Assembly (NCBI GenBank): GCA_945859605.1
Contig: OX243824.1
Coordinates: 27,465,640-27,529,639 of the forward strand
From: Lumbricus rubellus
Taxonomy: Eukaryota; Annelida; Clitellata; Crassiclitellata; Lumbricidae
Direction of reading: 5' to 3'
Length of the DNA: 64,000 bases
Shown: in pieces, positions 31,532-44,221 of the stretch
Layout: each line of letters opens with the position of its first letter
How positions within the stretch are numbered: the first letter of the stretch is position 1
Program-made: the position numbers and the translations under genes
The notes under the pieces: model-generated
The model's input: the letters and a program-made list of their open reading frames with translations, nothing else
The model's database searches: none
Told to the model about the DNA's origin: nothing

Positions 31532-32164
31532 CAGGCCCGCATTAAGGTTACTGTGGGCCTGGGTGCTGTGATATCTTTGCGGGCCCTCTTCTGTCAGTCG
31601 CCGATCCACGAGGCACATAATTAGGCCTATACCAATGTTTACTAATGAGTAAAGCCTAAGGATGCTTTTCCTATGGTGTATTTTTTTCTCAGGCAAAGTT
31701 TCAGACACTAGTAGCCTAGGTGTACGGTGACAGAAGGAACGAACGACTTTCTTTATTTGCTAAATAGTAATACAATTATGATAGGTTCTATTCAATTGGT
31801 TTTCTTCATTGTTCTCCCCATTTTGAAGGCCTCCAGTCTTTTTGTATATAAAGTATCCTTTTTTCTTATAGTCTATGTCTCTGATCCACACAACACCACA
31901 CTCGATCCATATCAATGTTTTATTAGCCGTTTCTTCGGATCCCTGTTAATGTTTTCTTTTTTTTATAATTCTTACAGTTGCCTATAAGTTGCTCTTTCAA
32001 TTTTCAGGTCTAATACAATAGGACATCCGATTTCTTTCGCAGACTCCAGTAATATCCTGATAACCCGCTCTTAACAGCGTCATGAACTTCTTGTTCCAAG
32101 GTCTAGGAATGACGGGGAAGAAGGAACCCTGATAAAGTAAAAGTACACACTGTAAAGGAGAGGC

Positions 32165-32365
32165 AAAATACATTGGTAGAACACAGGCTGAGGGCAGACT
32201 CACTGCTAAGAACGGTCATTGAAGGAAAAATGAAGGGGAAGTGAGCAAGAGGAGAACCACGACAGATGATTCTGGATTGTATGATGACAAAATTTAATGG
32301 ATATGGAAAGCTCGATGAAGGGTTCAACGTCTAGAAGAATGGCGACGTCGGACATTTTAACCTGG
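32165..32365 (-). repeat. Interspersed repeat shared with 16975-17175
   Basis: Reverse-complement copy of the repeat described at 16975, slightly longer. Divergence is about 10-15 percent by eye. Confidence 0.75.
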
Positions 32366-32833
32366 GCACGACGTTAAACTGCATCCATCCTATGCCACAG
32401 GGAACCAACAACGTCCCTGTGCCGGTCCTAAGCCCGGACAAAAGGAGGAAGGTTTGCCAGATGGGTGGCGATACGCTGGCAGTGAAAAACCAAGACGATT
32501 GTAATTCGCCAATACCACGACACAAGTGACATAGCTGTCCAGATGCTTCAAGGTGTCATGATGTGGAGCAGACATGCACAGGCCGGTCAGGACAGACCGA
32601 TGGAGAGAGTCGGGGAGAGAGCGTGGGACACAACGGGCATTGACCCACGTTGTCCTTCATGCCTCTTTTTCACGATTCTCTTCAATCAGACAAGGTGGTC
32701 TAGATGCTCCAAGATGTTAATGGTATGGAGCAGACCTGCTGACCGGACCGGTTGAAGCTGGGTAACATGGCACGAGACAGACTCAGAACAGAGAGTGGCG
32801 TCTGACTCCTACGGGCATTGAGCCCAAGGTTAT

Positions 32834-32834
<1 letters not shown>

Positions 32835-32924
<90 letters not shown>
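32835..32924. repeat. (GAT)n microsatellite
   Basis: About 30 uninterrupted GAT units. Confidence 0.97.
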
Positions 32925-33353
32925 AAGAGGCAGAAAACTATGGAAGATAACAAACTATTATAGGTGTAAGAAATTAGGAGTTAGCCATTGAACATTCTTG
33001 AACTACCGGTTTATTTCTCTCATTTCAAGAGGCAAGTGAGAATAACGGACCATGCGTAGCCTTTCTTTATGACATCACTGTTGAGAGGTCATACTTTCCA
33101 AAGTTAAAACTACAGTAAAAATAATAAGTTTCTGCGATTTCAACCAATAATATTCATAAATAATTGTTAGTTTGAGCTAATAAATCTGACGTGTGAAAAA
33201 ACATTGCAAATTTTCGTCGACAATGACTTCATATTGGCCCATTAATGTTGCAGCTTTCTCGTTATTCTTTTTATCATATCCAAAAATGCGGGCACCAAAA
33301 ATTGCGGGCCCGGGTGTTGCGTCACCCTTAGCACCTACTCTAATGCGGGCCTG

Positions 33354-34155
33354 GACGCCAGTGATAATAAAATGAGCAGCCCTCGTTTGTACTATACGCA
33401 GTCTCATCAACCTGGTTTGGTAATTTATTAATAAAACCGGTAAGGGTGGATGAGGTAATGTTTCGTGACAGCAAATAAGGCACTTGGGTTAGTATTCTAA
33501 CATTCTTAGCTATTTAATGTGCACTATTATGATCTTAAGAGGTTAAATGTTCGTCGGCATAAGCACAAAGAAATCTGTAGATTTATCTTGCAGAATATGT
33601 GTAGGGCCTATTAATTATCAATGGAAATATTGAAATTTGATTAGGCATAAATTTTTCAGGAAGTTATTGCGGGAAAGTCGAGTAGGCCTATCAGTTTGTT
33701 TGATTCCTGTTGTCAGGTTTTAATTGTATTTTTATTTCTTAGCCTATTCTTGCCTTATTTTTATAGTCTGTTCTCAACTTCTCACATTCATTAACTTTGC
33801 ATTGTGAGCAATAAAAATATATCAAATTAATTACTTATTGGCCTGTTTTTCATTATTGTTCCATTCTGATATAGAGGCAGAGACAACTGTTCACATGATT
33901 CCAAAGCAACCAACGGTCCGAAACTGTAGACCTATCTTTTTTAAACTGTTACTATATGCATCTTTCTGTCTTTTAGGGCCTACTTTGTCATTATTCCACT
34001 GATCTCTGTGTGTCTTGCAATGGTAAGATTTTGTTAAGGCCACCCTGTATAAATCTAATAAATAAACTGGTACGTTGATGTCCCCAGCTTGCGGGATTCT
34101 TGATCCATTTAGGGCTTCTTTTATTGTTGCTGATTTGCATGTAAACCCTGTGTGT
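33354..34155. other. No gene seen
   Basis: AT-rich; TAGGCCTA near 33684. Nothing else was recognised. Confidence 0.5.
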
Positions 34156-34159
34156 ATGA

Positions 34160-34395
34160 AGGGGGGGTAGAGAAATGGATAACACACTGGCATAGAGAGC
34201 AAGAGGTAACGAGTTCGCGCCCCGTACAGCGCGGACGCCGGACATACTTTGTAGGCTGCTATTAGCGCCGATTATTGCAGGTTGTCTGCCCTGCTAGCAG
34301 TTAAGATTCGTGTACTGTCTAATCTGAGTTACTGTTGACCTAAATTGTTTCAATTGCACAATTGTACACTGTAACCCGTAAACTGGATTGTTATA
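34160..34395 (+). mobile_element. tRNA-derived SINE-B, copy 1
   Basis: It shares TAGAGAGCAAGAGGTAACGA, GTTCGCGCCCC (B-box-like) and TTTGTAGGCTGCTATTAGCG with 53757-54005. The tRNA-like head is degraded. Confidence 0.7.
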
Positions 34396-34397
34396 AC

Positions 34398-34749
34398 CAT
34401 GGGCGGAAACCTAGGGGGACAGAGGGGCGGTCCCCCTCCCCCAAAGTTGAGCGTGAAGACTCTCACGGCGGACAAAACATTTTTTGTATAGGTATTTTAC
34501 AAAGTTTTTGGCCGGATGACTAAAAAAAGGTCATCAACTTTTTGGCGGCGAAAATATCAAGTTTTCTTCACTTTCGGACTTTTTTGTGCCGGATGACTAA
34601 AAAAAAAGGTCATCAACTTTTTCAAAGCGAATTTTTTTGACTTTCGGACTCGTCAAAAAATTTCGTCCGTCAAAAAATCCTTCGCGTCTTTCTTTCGGCC
34701 ACTCGTTCGTCCCCCCCCCCCCAAGTCTCCGCCCAAATTTCCGCCTATG
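34398..34749. mobile_element. hAT-like MITE, CATGGGCGGA family
   Basis: Starts CATGGGCGGAAACC and ends TTTCCGCCTATG. Flanked by GTTATAAC (34390-34397) and GTTATAAT (34750-34757), a target duplication with one change. Subterminal C-runs and repeated AAAAAGGTCATCAACTTTTT motifs; non-coding. Confidence 0.75.
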
Positions 34750-34759
34750 GTTATAATAA

Positions 34760-35257
34760 GCTAAAAGAAAATTATTATTATTATTGTAGCCTATGCCTCT
34801 GCATTATTATAAGATAGATGTAAAAAAAACGATGGAAACGGAATAAAAAACGGAAAACCTCATCGTATCAAAAAAAACCCACGAAAAGACGACAAACCAA
34901 CGGAAATGAAAAATAATTTGACTTTTTACATCTTAAACTGCATTTAAAAATTAAAACCCTTGTTTACTTACTACATGTATCTCTTTAATGATGACGTTAA
35001 ACATAATAATGACATCAGTTGGCTGAAACCTTGAGATTGGGCTGAAAACGTAAGGAATATCAGGAAAAAATTAAATTAAGGGAAATAATAAGAGACAGAA
35101 AATAAGTAGGGCCTAGGCTAAATAGCGTTGCATAAAAAAAACGAAATAAAAAGCAGGATTTAAAAAAGACGTTTTTTGGGAGCGAATAAAAAATCAAAAA
35201 AGTTTGAAACAACTATGTGCCTCGGTGGTTATATTTGTTTGCAAAATAGACCATTTA

Positions 35258-35295
<38 letters not shown>

Positions 35296-35690
35296 CTGTA
35301 TAATACATGTACTTGAGGCATTGATAATTATATGTCCAGTTTATAGGTCTATTATGTCATTACCGGGAGGTGGAGCAATGCATCTATGTTTGTTACGTCG
35401 GCACTATTATTATAGTGCTGTCATAGACTAACTCACGTTTACAAAATAAAAATGTAGGAGGTCAAAGAACTTTTTTGGAAATCTCCATATTTTTGCTTCT
35501 TGTTGAACTTTAGAATAGGGTATGAAATAATAATCATAATTATATCCTAAACTGGTGATGCCTCGAAGATAAATCCAACTGCAAAACCTGGCCTGCAAAA
35601 ACAATGTTCCGGCTCTTTCATAAAAAATTAGCCGGAACCGCCGTCAATTTGCTGTTGCCATCCACTGAAACATTTGCTGAAAGATATTGG
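34760..35690. other. No gene seen
   Basis: AT-rich with a short (TTGA)n run at about 35262-35293. An open frame from 35604 runs into the MITE at 35699 and is not called. Confidence 0.5.
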
Positions 35691-35698
35691 AACCAGGG

Positions 35699-36031
35699 CA
35701 GGGCCGTGTTTAACATAGGACCATTCGGTGCGGTGCACCGAATGCCCCTGAGCCGAGAGTTTGTTGCCAATATCCAAATGTCTTAAATTGCGAGTCTCAG
35801 TGTTACTTAAACTTTTGGTAAAATCAGTAAGTGTAAGAAAACCCTAATATAACAAAGTTCACGGACGTTGCGTGCTTGCTTACTGACCCGCCACAGCCGA
35901 CAAACCACGTACGCTAGCCTATTGAACAGCGGATTTTTGTAAAATGACTAATCTTGTATGACTGCCGAAAGGCACTTTGCCCCTGCTGTAACACTTTGCA
36001 CGACACTCCAAGAACCATAAACACGGCCCTG
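35699..36031. mobile_element. hAT-like MITE with exact target duplication
   Basis: Termini CAGGGCCGTGTTTA and TAAACACGGCCCTG are perfect inverted repeats; the 8-bp target duplication AACCAGGG is exact (35691-35698, 36032-36039). 333 bp, no coding capacity. Confidence 0.88.
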
Positions 36032-36669
36032 AACCAGGGCTGTTTTTAAGAAATTTTTTGAGCTGCACAACTCCTTTTTCTTCCCATCCTCCATGGTAAA
36101 TTACTTCCAATCCGAGGACAATGACCTTTTTACTAGTTTTAACTGCACAAAAGTGCTTCTAAAACTGCACAAATCCATTTCGAACGGTACAGTTTGTGTC
36201 CAACTGCACGTTAAAAAAAAGCTCCGATTGGAACTAAAAGTGACAAAATGGCTTTTAATATAGACCCTACTTTACAAGTAAATCGTTTATGGAACCGGAA
36301 TTCGTGAAGACGAATGCCTTGCAAGTTAGGTTAGGGCCTAGTTCGACTTTCGACAGTGGGCCTACTTTGAACTTAAACTGAAAAATCTAAAAGTAGATTA
36401 TGAATCAAACGAGTTATATCACTACAGTGTTAGCTAAACATGCCAATAATAAACATGCCAATAATAATCTAAAAGCACAATATGAATTTTAAAATTGTAA
36501 TAGATCCTCGCTATATCCTCTGTCTCTCTAATTTTTTTCAGAAAGTCATGCAGGCTAAACTAATTATTGCAACAGCCTTCAATTCCTTTCTACAGAATAC
36601 ATTCAGTAAAACCACAGAAATCGGTCTTTAGCATTTGTAAGTTCTGTCTGTGTGTAGTATTATGCATGA

Positions 36670-37188
36670 TTCTTACAGCAGCTTCAAATTGGGGAAACAA
36701 AAGGTAGAGCAGTTAAGAACACGTGGGCTAGGCGATGTCACAAGGCATTTTATTTCTATACCAAAATCGAGGGCTGCACTTCACAGCCAATCTGCAAGGA
36801 ACCGAATGCAATAGGTTTAAATGTTCCGGATGGGAGGTCCCATCTAACAGCAAAAACTGTTGGAGTGCTGAATTACAGTTGCACCAAATATATATACGGT
36901 GCATAAGCGGATTCCTTTCTCAAAGCGGATGACGACACTTACGTCCCTACAGAAAACCTTCAACGAATGTCATCACAATTCCGGACAATTTCTTATTTAC
37001 ACCTATAGGTAGATTAATCACAAAACGAAATGCGGAAAGGGTATAATTCTGGAGGAGCAGGATATGTCATTACCAATCTAGCTGTGAAGCTGCTAGTGGA
37101 AAATAGGACATTGTATCAAAGCGAATGTCGAGCAGATGGTGGATTTGAGGACGTCGAAATTGGAAGATGTCTGGCGGCGAAATTCTGA
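36670..37188 (+). pseudogene. Core-1 beta-1,3-galactosyltransferase-like pseudogene (GT31)
   Basis: One reading frame carries the C1GALT1 (T-synthase) blocks in order: GRAVKNTWARRC, GLNVPDGRSHLTAKTVG, FLKADDDTYVPTENLQ with the DxD metal site (36922-36945), GYNSGGAGYVITNLAVKLL and GFEDVEIGRCL. In-frame stops at 36904, 37006, 37015 and 37186 break it, and there is no start or anchor exon. The frame itself is unshifted across 500 bases, so the loss is probably recent or the piece derives from one large exon. Functional family members add Gal to GalNAc-Ser/Thr in the Golgi. I see no intact copy in the window. Confidence 0.85.
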
Positions 37189-37453
37189 ATCTATCCACAG
37201 AATAAAAATAATGGGCTCCACCAAAAAAACAAATATTTCATTGGAAAAATCCTTTCCGTATTTTTCAGGTTGACAAATCGGGTCAAGGTTCTTATCGCAA
37301 TATGACAAATAAAAATGTAAGTTTCTAGAACAATTTCCTGTGCCCATCCTAACGCTCCATGTCTGTTTTACTTACACCTGATTGTTATCACTACTAACAA
37401 TGCCATAAACATTAGAATTGTCATTGACTTCTCAATCTGTATAATATACAATG

Positions 37454-37666
37454 CAGGGCCGGATTAAGAAATGTGGAGGCCATATTCGAAATTTTTGGGG
37501 GAACTTCGCTCCAAAACTCTTATGACTTGTTGTCGTTTGGTTGAAATTTCTTTAGAATATACCAACTTTTTCCTTTAAAAAATTTGTTTTTGCGTGTGTG
37601 GGGGCCCCCTAAAGTGTGGGGCCCCTGTTCGGTCGAACATGTTGAACATGCCTTAATCCGGCCCTG
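37454..37666. mobile_element. hAT-like MITE with exact target duplication
   Basis: Termini CAGGGCCGGATTAAG and CTTAATCCGGCCCTG are perfect inverted repeats; ATACAATG is duplicated exactly (37446-37453, 37667-37674). 213 bp, non-coding. Confidence 0.9.
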
Positions 37667-37734
37667 ATACAATGTGCATAATATATTGTGCTTGTCAATA
37701 CTATGACTAACGCTGAAAACGACTTCCGGTTATT

Positions 37735-37935
37735 CTTAGGACTATACATCGTGATTCAAAAAAAGTAAGCCAAATTGTTTTTCATACATCTCCAATGCCT
37801 GATAACCTATCACGCTCAAATTTTCCAAATATTTAGAGAATTGGACCAAGAATAAGATTCCAAAATGTCAAAAGATAAAGTTGAACGGATAAAAAGATAT
37901 GAATCTGTCAACTTCATTTGCCGAAATTTCAGTTT
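37735..37935 (-). repeat. Repeat shared with 15815-16005
   Basis: It matches, in inverted orientation, part of the hAT-like element at 14859 (for example AAGTAAGCCAAATTGTTTTT and CCTGATAACCTATCACGC). It may be an independent older repeat nested there. Confidence 0.7.
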
Positions 37936-38289
37936 ACAAGCAATTTTCTGTTAGATTCAATAAAACGTAAGTCAAACTGTTTTTCGTATATCTCTAAAAA
38001 GATCGAGCTTCTTCCCTGTATATCGTTGCCCAATGTTTATACACTGGTCTTTGTGAAGATTCTTCGATAAGACGTCGAGACTGGAAACGATAAATTTAAA
38101 ACTGTCAATAAAGCGTAATTCTCGTCGGACTAGTATTTTTCCATCTTTTATAAATCTGTCGACAACAACAACCCTGCTTATTATGTGCTTAAGAGACCTA
38201 AGAGATTCCTAGTTATTAGGTAAGCTCATGCATTTAATTTTCTCAATATTATAACCTCGCAATTTTTTTATGTGACAATCGCACCCGGA

Positions 38290-38830
38290 TTGATTACGAA
38301 ACACTGCTGAAAATGTGTCGTTTCGTTCCAAAAACACTGCATCTGAACCGACTACCTTCTAAAGTACTCAGAGACCGAGATGCAATGGAGTAAAAATCCT
38401 GGCTAAGCCGAACCAGAGTCCTATACTGAAACTAGCTTATTAGGTTGATAATGTTCATAATTTTTTTTGTAGGAGCACTATTATAGCGACAAAGAACTGA
38501 TGGTACGATATGATTGACATAAATGGTATTATTTTATTTCAATGTAAACTTAACACAGGTGCTGAGGCAAATATTATGGCTCAGTTTACTCTAAACAGTC
38601 TTGCTAACCGTCCCAAAATAAAGCCTTGCAAAACGAAACTGAATGTTTATGCCAACAGTGGGATCACTCCAGTCTGAATAGTCTGCATGCCATTGTATAT
38701 CACAAGAAAGTCAGGTTAGTGGTGGGTTGTGAATTTCTTCGTTGCACATCAGCGTCATTAGGACACTGCAATTCTCTTAGTTGTGCACAACTGCGTAGCA
38801 CTGAACATTGTGCAAAGAATTGATAACATA
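38290..38830 (+). mobile_element. Gypsy protease-region relic, diverged outlier of the array
   Basis: It aligns with the start of each tandem unit (TGAACCGACTACCTTCTAAA, GGTGCTGAGGCAAATATTATG) but is much more diverged and stops after the protease part. The translated piece carries the aspartic-protease-like NTGAEANIMAQF motif. It marks an older copy outside the tandem array. Confidence 0.65.
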
Positions 38831-39732
38831 GGAGACAGCATGAAAAATGCATAATAGCATATCAACTGTTGACCATAATATTACGTTATACGTGCAGTGA
38901 CACAATCAAATACCGTATTAAGTCCACGTAGTTTGCGACGTGGAGGTTTGGCAGACTTTTTATGATGACTAGTTTTTAAAATTATTTTTTCGCTAATTTC
39001 CAAAAAATTGTTTTCCATTTCAGGCGCTGATCGATGTAGACACCCAGAAATTTTGTTGATGATACCTAAGATAGCCTATAACAATGTTGTTGATGACATG
39101 GAGATGAATTTCGCTGTGGAGCAGAGACTGATGTAGCCAAATATTTTGTGTAATGACTGTTAGATTTAAAGATCTAAAGGCTGATTAAATGGCGATTTTT
39201 TGACAGAATTGTATGGCAAGGTGTTCAGTATAAATTCTCCTAATACAGTTATAGTTTTCGTTGTCACCTCATTTTTGTTTCAGTTTTTCTTAACAGAAAA
39301 ATCTCATTTTCGTTAATTACCATTTTAGTTTTCGTTAACGAAAACAACACTACGTAGACACTCAATTCCTCCACAGAACAAAGCACCTTTTATATTTATA
39401 AGCACACCATCTGCACAGAAAAAGATTGGTTTCTAACAGTGTTTGCGTTGACCTATGCCCCAGTAGGCCTACTGACTTTCCCCATAAATAGACAGATCAA
39501 TTACGTCTTTCATCACTCCCGTCATCAGGTTTAAAAATACTTCAGCTGAACCAGCTTCCTTCTAAAGTACTTAGAGATCGAGAAGGTCCGAGATGCAAGG
39601 GAAGAGAAATCCACGGTAAACCGAACCAGAGTCCTATACCGAGACGGGTTTTTTCAGTTTATAATGCTAAGGAGCGTTTTTGTAGGAGTACGGTCATGGC
39701 GATAAAGATCTTATGATTTTTGGAAAGATATT

Positions 39733-40518
39733 GACATAAATGGTAATTTGGTTCTATGTAAACTTAACACAGGTGCTAAGGCAAATGTTATGGCTCAGTC
39801 TACTCTGAACATTCTTACTAAACGTCCTAAAATAAAGCCTTGCAAAAAAACACTGACTGATCACTCAAGTGGAAATAGTCTGTGTCACAACAAAGACCAG
39901 TGATGCAAGTTGTAGATGCTGTCTTCGTTATAAAACAGGACACTGCAACTCTCCTTTGTCTGCACAGCTGCATAGTTCTGAACATTGTGCAAAGTATTTA
40001 TTCCCGGTATGAGGCAAAAAATGACCTACAATATACTAGACGGTTCTAAGGATTTGCGCAGAGGACTAGTACAGATTCCACGGCTCTCAAAAGACATGCA
40101 ACAATTTCCTTGTAAATGAACCACAATCAATGCACTCTGCAAGTGTCATCACAAGAAACAATTAATCCCTCATCCTGAGCGAGAAACATTTGCTGCAGTG
40201 TAATGCGTTTTAGATATGATAACTTACTGGTTGCCGATTACTTCTCAAAATACATGTACCTATACTAGGTTTCAGTATTATCTAGCTTAAGCAGCTATTT
40301 CACTGATAGTCTACCTCATTGAAGTCGGTGAATGCACGCCACGGATTATCATGTGGGATGGTGGCACATAACATGCCATTTGCAATAATTGCAGCAATGA
40401 AGAAACTAGCAGCATCGACAACGACAAGCAAACGGTAGCCTATGCTCAGTTGAATGGAATCTCGGAAAGGGTCATACGGACAGTGAAGACACTTTTGAGA
40501 AAAGCAGCGAAAGATCAA
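39733..40518 (+). mobile_element. Gypsy relic in unit 1 (protease and integrase)
   Basis: LNTGAKANVMAQSTLN marks the protease. Downstream, across frame changes, come LIPHPERETFAAV, LLVADYFSKYMYL (integrase start, first Asp in ADYF) and YAQLNGISERVIRTVKTLL (the integrase NG..ER block). Reverse transcriptase and RNase H are absent. In the integrase piece the frame reads ASTTTSKRYAQLNG only if TAGCC (40436-40440) is skipped. Confidence 0.75.
40436..40442. repeat. TAGCCTA scar inside the gypsy integrase frame
   Basis: Removing TAGCC restores a continuous integrase reading (TTTSKRYAQLNG) across this point, so the seven-base motif looks inserted at a TA. It is shared by all four tandem units. Confidence 0.6.
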
Positions 40519-41729
40519 TGATCAGTCAAGATTCAATTTACTTTCTTGATCATCGTACACATACAGTAAACCGTTAGCTCAAACACAAGCAGGTAGTTGA
40601 AATGTATTGATGTAAAACGGTAACGCTAAAGTAACGTCAGGTTCCGCTCATATGGTCGTCCTAATAACATGAAAGATCAGTCAATCATTCTCTGTACAAG
40701 ATAAGCGCATACAGTACTGTTGTGTTTCATCAAAATGTGCCACATTCTATTCCATTATTTTTACAAGCTTATCAAAGTACATTGAATGCAAATTATGCAG
40801 CGCAAACAAATGAAAAACACAACAGTTGATGAAATTCGTAATCGTACTCTCGAGACTTTTACAATCTACAGCGACCACAAAAGCGAAGTCGCGGAAACCA
40901 GCGTGGTCACAGGCGCTTAATCAAAACAAAATCGATAGGCAGCGGGTCATGTGCGGAGAGTCAAGCAGACAGACAGATGGACGTCTAAGGTGATTGCATA
41001 CATAATATAGCCTTGTTGCAGAGCCTACATGACATAACTCATCTCGGGTTTGCAACATAGTCATGTGGATGAGTTGCCTTTTGAGATCCAAACTTCCTGT
41101 CATGCCGTCCCGTCTACAGCCGATAATCAAGAAATGCCGCACTAACACTGAAGATGCGCGAATGAAAACAATACAACTTTCATAGCCAACCTGCGAGAGC
41201 ACCTCTACCTCTGCATCAAGAAGAATATACCATTCGACTCGACTCTAGTCGTCATAACGCCAGCAAACTGTAGAGAAAACTTTATGCTTCCAAAGTATTT
41301 CACTCCAGTCTTCTTGCCTCAACCTGTTAAGAGTTGCTTACAGTCGTTCAGGACGATCTGTCAAACCAACTGTTAGGTTTATAGACTTAAACACATTCAA
41401 TTATTGTACATTGCCGTTGTCGTGACTGAATGTAATAATCATAATAATAATCTATGAACTGACGTCACTTCTGGTGTGGACGAAGAATTGACCAGTGTTG
41501 ATGTTGGATCTCAAACACGACAGGACAGAAACACTTCCACCGTTGAATACCGTATAGAAAAAAATTACTTGGTTGCTGGTGTAAGCTTATTAGATACGGC
41601 GGGTGAAGTAAAACAACCTTGTTTTGAAAAAAGATAAGATCCTGTCTACAATGCTATTTTACATTCTTATAAAATTATTTGGTCAAGAATGCGGATGCTT
41701 TATTCTATGATGATATTCATCGTTTTGAA

Positions 41730-42185
41730 GACTCCTTTCTTCAACGTAACATCCGTCTTAGCTGAAAGAGAGTTTGATGTGTAAGCTTAGTCTACGAGTG
41801 GAAATAGATTGTCGTCGAGGAGATAACGTGAGATCTAGCGATTTGAAGGTGGGCTACACAATTATAGTAGCCTATAAATGAGACTTCTTCAAGGCAATGA
41901 AACATTTCACTGACAGATACAGTCGCGTTCAATTCAAAGTTGCTTCAGACGATCTCAATTGGGCGAGACAGCATATTATCAGTAACAGCAGTTCACCAGA
42001 AGCAATGAATATTGCAATTAGCCTCAATAACTAATATAATTGACCAGACAATTAATAATGTGTGACCATGTGATAGTGTCAGCTGGTATGTATTTCTAGT
42101 GCCCGAGTGGCTGGCCAAAGATACAACTATCTACTACAACGATTTGCCGTGGGAAGGATCATCTCAATCGGAAAGAATTTTCTCT
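41730..42185 (+). pseudogene. GT11 alpha-1,2-fucosyltransferase-like relic, unit 1
   Basis: Pieces match FUT1/FUT2-type enzymes in order. FEDSFLQRNIRLS comes first, then CRRGDN (the HxRRGD GDP-fucose motif, 41811-41826). DFFKAMKHFTDRYSRVQF and VASDDLNWARQ (the SDDxxW motif) follow, then DHVIVSAG (the GTFGWW region) and, one frame over, WLAKDTTIYYNDLPWEG. Stops and frameshifts break it. Of the four copies only this one keeps the Gly of RRGD. No N-terminus or anchor is present. Confidence 0.8.
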
Positions 42186-42480
42186 GCATTCCCATCAACA
42201 GATAGATCTCAAGGGTTCACGTACCAACCAAAAAGATGACGGCTTTCATAACTCCCGCCACCATGTCCATACAGCTCACTAAGACTGTCTATAAACATTT
42301 CATCTGAACAAACTACCTTCAAATGCACTGAGACCGAGGTGCAAGGAAACAGAAAAACAGGGTGCACCGAACCAGAGTCCTACACCCAACCGGGTTTATT
42401 CAGTTGATAATGCTCAGGACTTTTTCGTAGGAGTATTGTCATGGCGATAAAAAAAACCTTGTGATTTTTAGAAAGATATT

Positions 42481-43282
42481 GACATAAATGGTAATTTGGT
42501 TAATTGCAAACATAACACAGGTGCTAAGGCAAATGTTATGGCTCAGTCTACTCTGAACAGTCTTGCTAACCTCCTAAAATAAAACCTTGCAAAACAACAC
42601 TGACTGCTTATAGCAACTAGAAGGATCACTCCAGTGGAAATAGTCTGTGTCACAACAAAGACCAGCAGTGTGGTTGTGGATGCTGTCTTTGTTATATAAC
42701 CGGACAGTGCAACTCTCCTTTGTCTGCACAGCTGCATAGCTGTGAACATTGTGCAAAGTATTTATTCCCGGTCTGAGGCAAAAAATGACCTACAATATAC
42801 TAGACGGTTCTAAGGATTTGCGCAGAGGACTAGTACAGATTCCACGGCTCTCAAAAGACATGCAACAATTTCCTTGTAAATGAACCACAATCAATGCACT
42901 CTGCAAGTGTCATCACAAGAAACAATTAATCCCTCATCCTGAGCGAGAAACATTTGCTGCAGTGTAATGCGTTTTAGATATGATAACTTACTGGTTGCCG
43001 ATTACTTCTCAAAATACATGTACCTATACTAGGTTTCAGTATTATCTAGCTTAAGCAGCTATTTCACTGATAGTCTACCTCATTGAAGTCGGTGAATGCA
43101 CGCCACGGATTACCATGTGGGATGGTGGCACATAACATGCCATTTGCAATAATTGCAGCAATGAAGAAACTAGCAGCATCGACAACGACAAGCAAACGGT
43201 AGCCTATGCTCAGTTGAATGGAATCTCGGAAAGGGTCATACAGACAGAGAAGACACTTTTGAGAAAAGCAGCGAAAGATCAA
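42481..43282 (+). mobile_element. Gypsy relic in unit 2
   Basis: Same content as unit 1 with a further frameshift in the protease part (loss of a base near 42570). Almost identical to unit 3. Confidence 0.75.
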
Positions 43283-44221
43283 TGATCAGTCAAGATTCAA
43301 TTTACTTTCTTGATCACCGTATACATGTATACATACAGTATAGCTCAAACACAAGCAGGTAGTTGAAATGGTCACATGACATTGTATTGATGTCGAACGG
43401 TAACGCCAAAGTAACGTAAGGTTCCGCTAACATGGTCGTCCTAATAACATGAAAGATCAGTCAATCATTCTCTGTACAAGATAAGCGCATACAGTACTGT
43501 TGTGTTTCATCAAAATGTGCCACATTCTATTCCATTATTTTTACACGCTTATCAAAGTACATTGAATGCAAATTATGCAGCGCAAACAAATGAAAAACAC
43601 AACAGTTGATGAAATTCGTAATCGTACTCTCGAGACTTCTACAATCTACAGCGACCACAAAAGCGAAGTCGCGGAAACCAGCGTGGTCACAGACGCTTAA
43701 TCAAAACAAAATCGATAGGTAGCGGGTCATGTGCGGAGAGTCAAGCAGACCGACAGATGGACGTCTAAGGTGATTGCATACATAATATAGCCTTGTTGCA
43801 GAGCCTACACGACATCACTCATCTCGGGTTTGCAGCATGGTCATGTGGATGAGTTGCCTTTTGAGATCTAAAGTTCCAGTCATGCCCTCCCAACTACAGC
43901 CGATAATCAAGAAATGCCGCACTAACACTGAAGATGCGCGAATGAAAACAACACAACTTTCATAGCCAACCTGCGAGAGCACCTCTACCTCTGCATCAAG
44001 AAGAATATACCATTCGACTCGACTCTAGTCGTCATGCCCCCAACACACTGTAGAGAAAACGTTATGCTTCAAAGTGTTTCACTCCAGTCATCTTGCCTCC
44101 ACCTGTTAAGGGTTGCTTACAGTCGTTCAGGACGATCTGTCAAACCAACTGTTAGGTTTATAGACTTAAACACATTCAATAATTGTACATTGCCGTTGTC
44201 GTGACTGAATGTAATAATCAC

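Larger units (their letters stand above)
31532..33353. mobile_element. TIR element, CAGGCCCGCATTA family
   Basis: The left end CAGGCCCGCATTAAGG and the right end TAATGCGGGCCTG are inverted; inner G/C-rich blocks (TTGCGGGCCC) are also mirrored. No clear target duplication. It contains the repeat shared with 16975, an RTE-like 5' segment (GTCCTAAGCCCGGACAAAAG, about 32426) and a GAT microsatellite. No transposase was recognised. Confidence 0.55.

Noticed and set aside
35604..35786. A 60-codon frame starting before the MITE
   Set aside because: It crosses the target duplication and terminus of an inserted MITE, so it cannot be an old gene; no homology was recognised.
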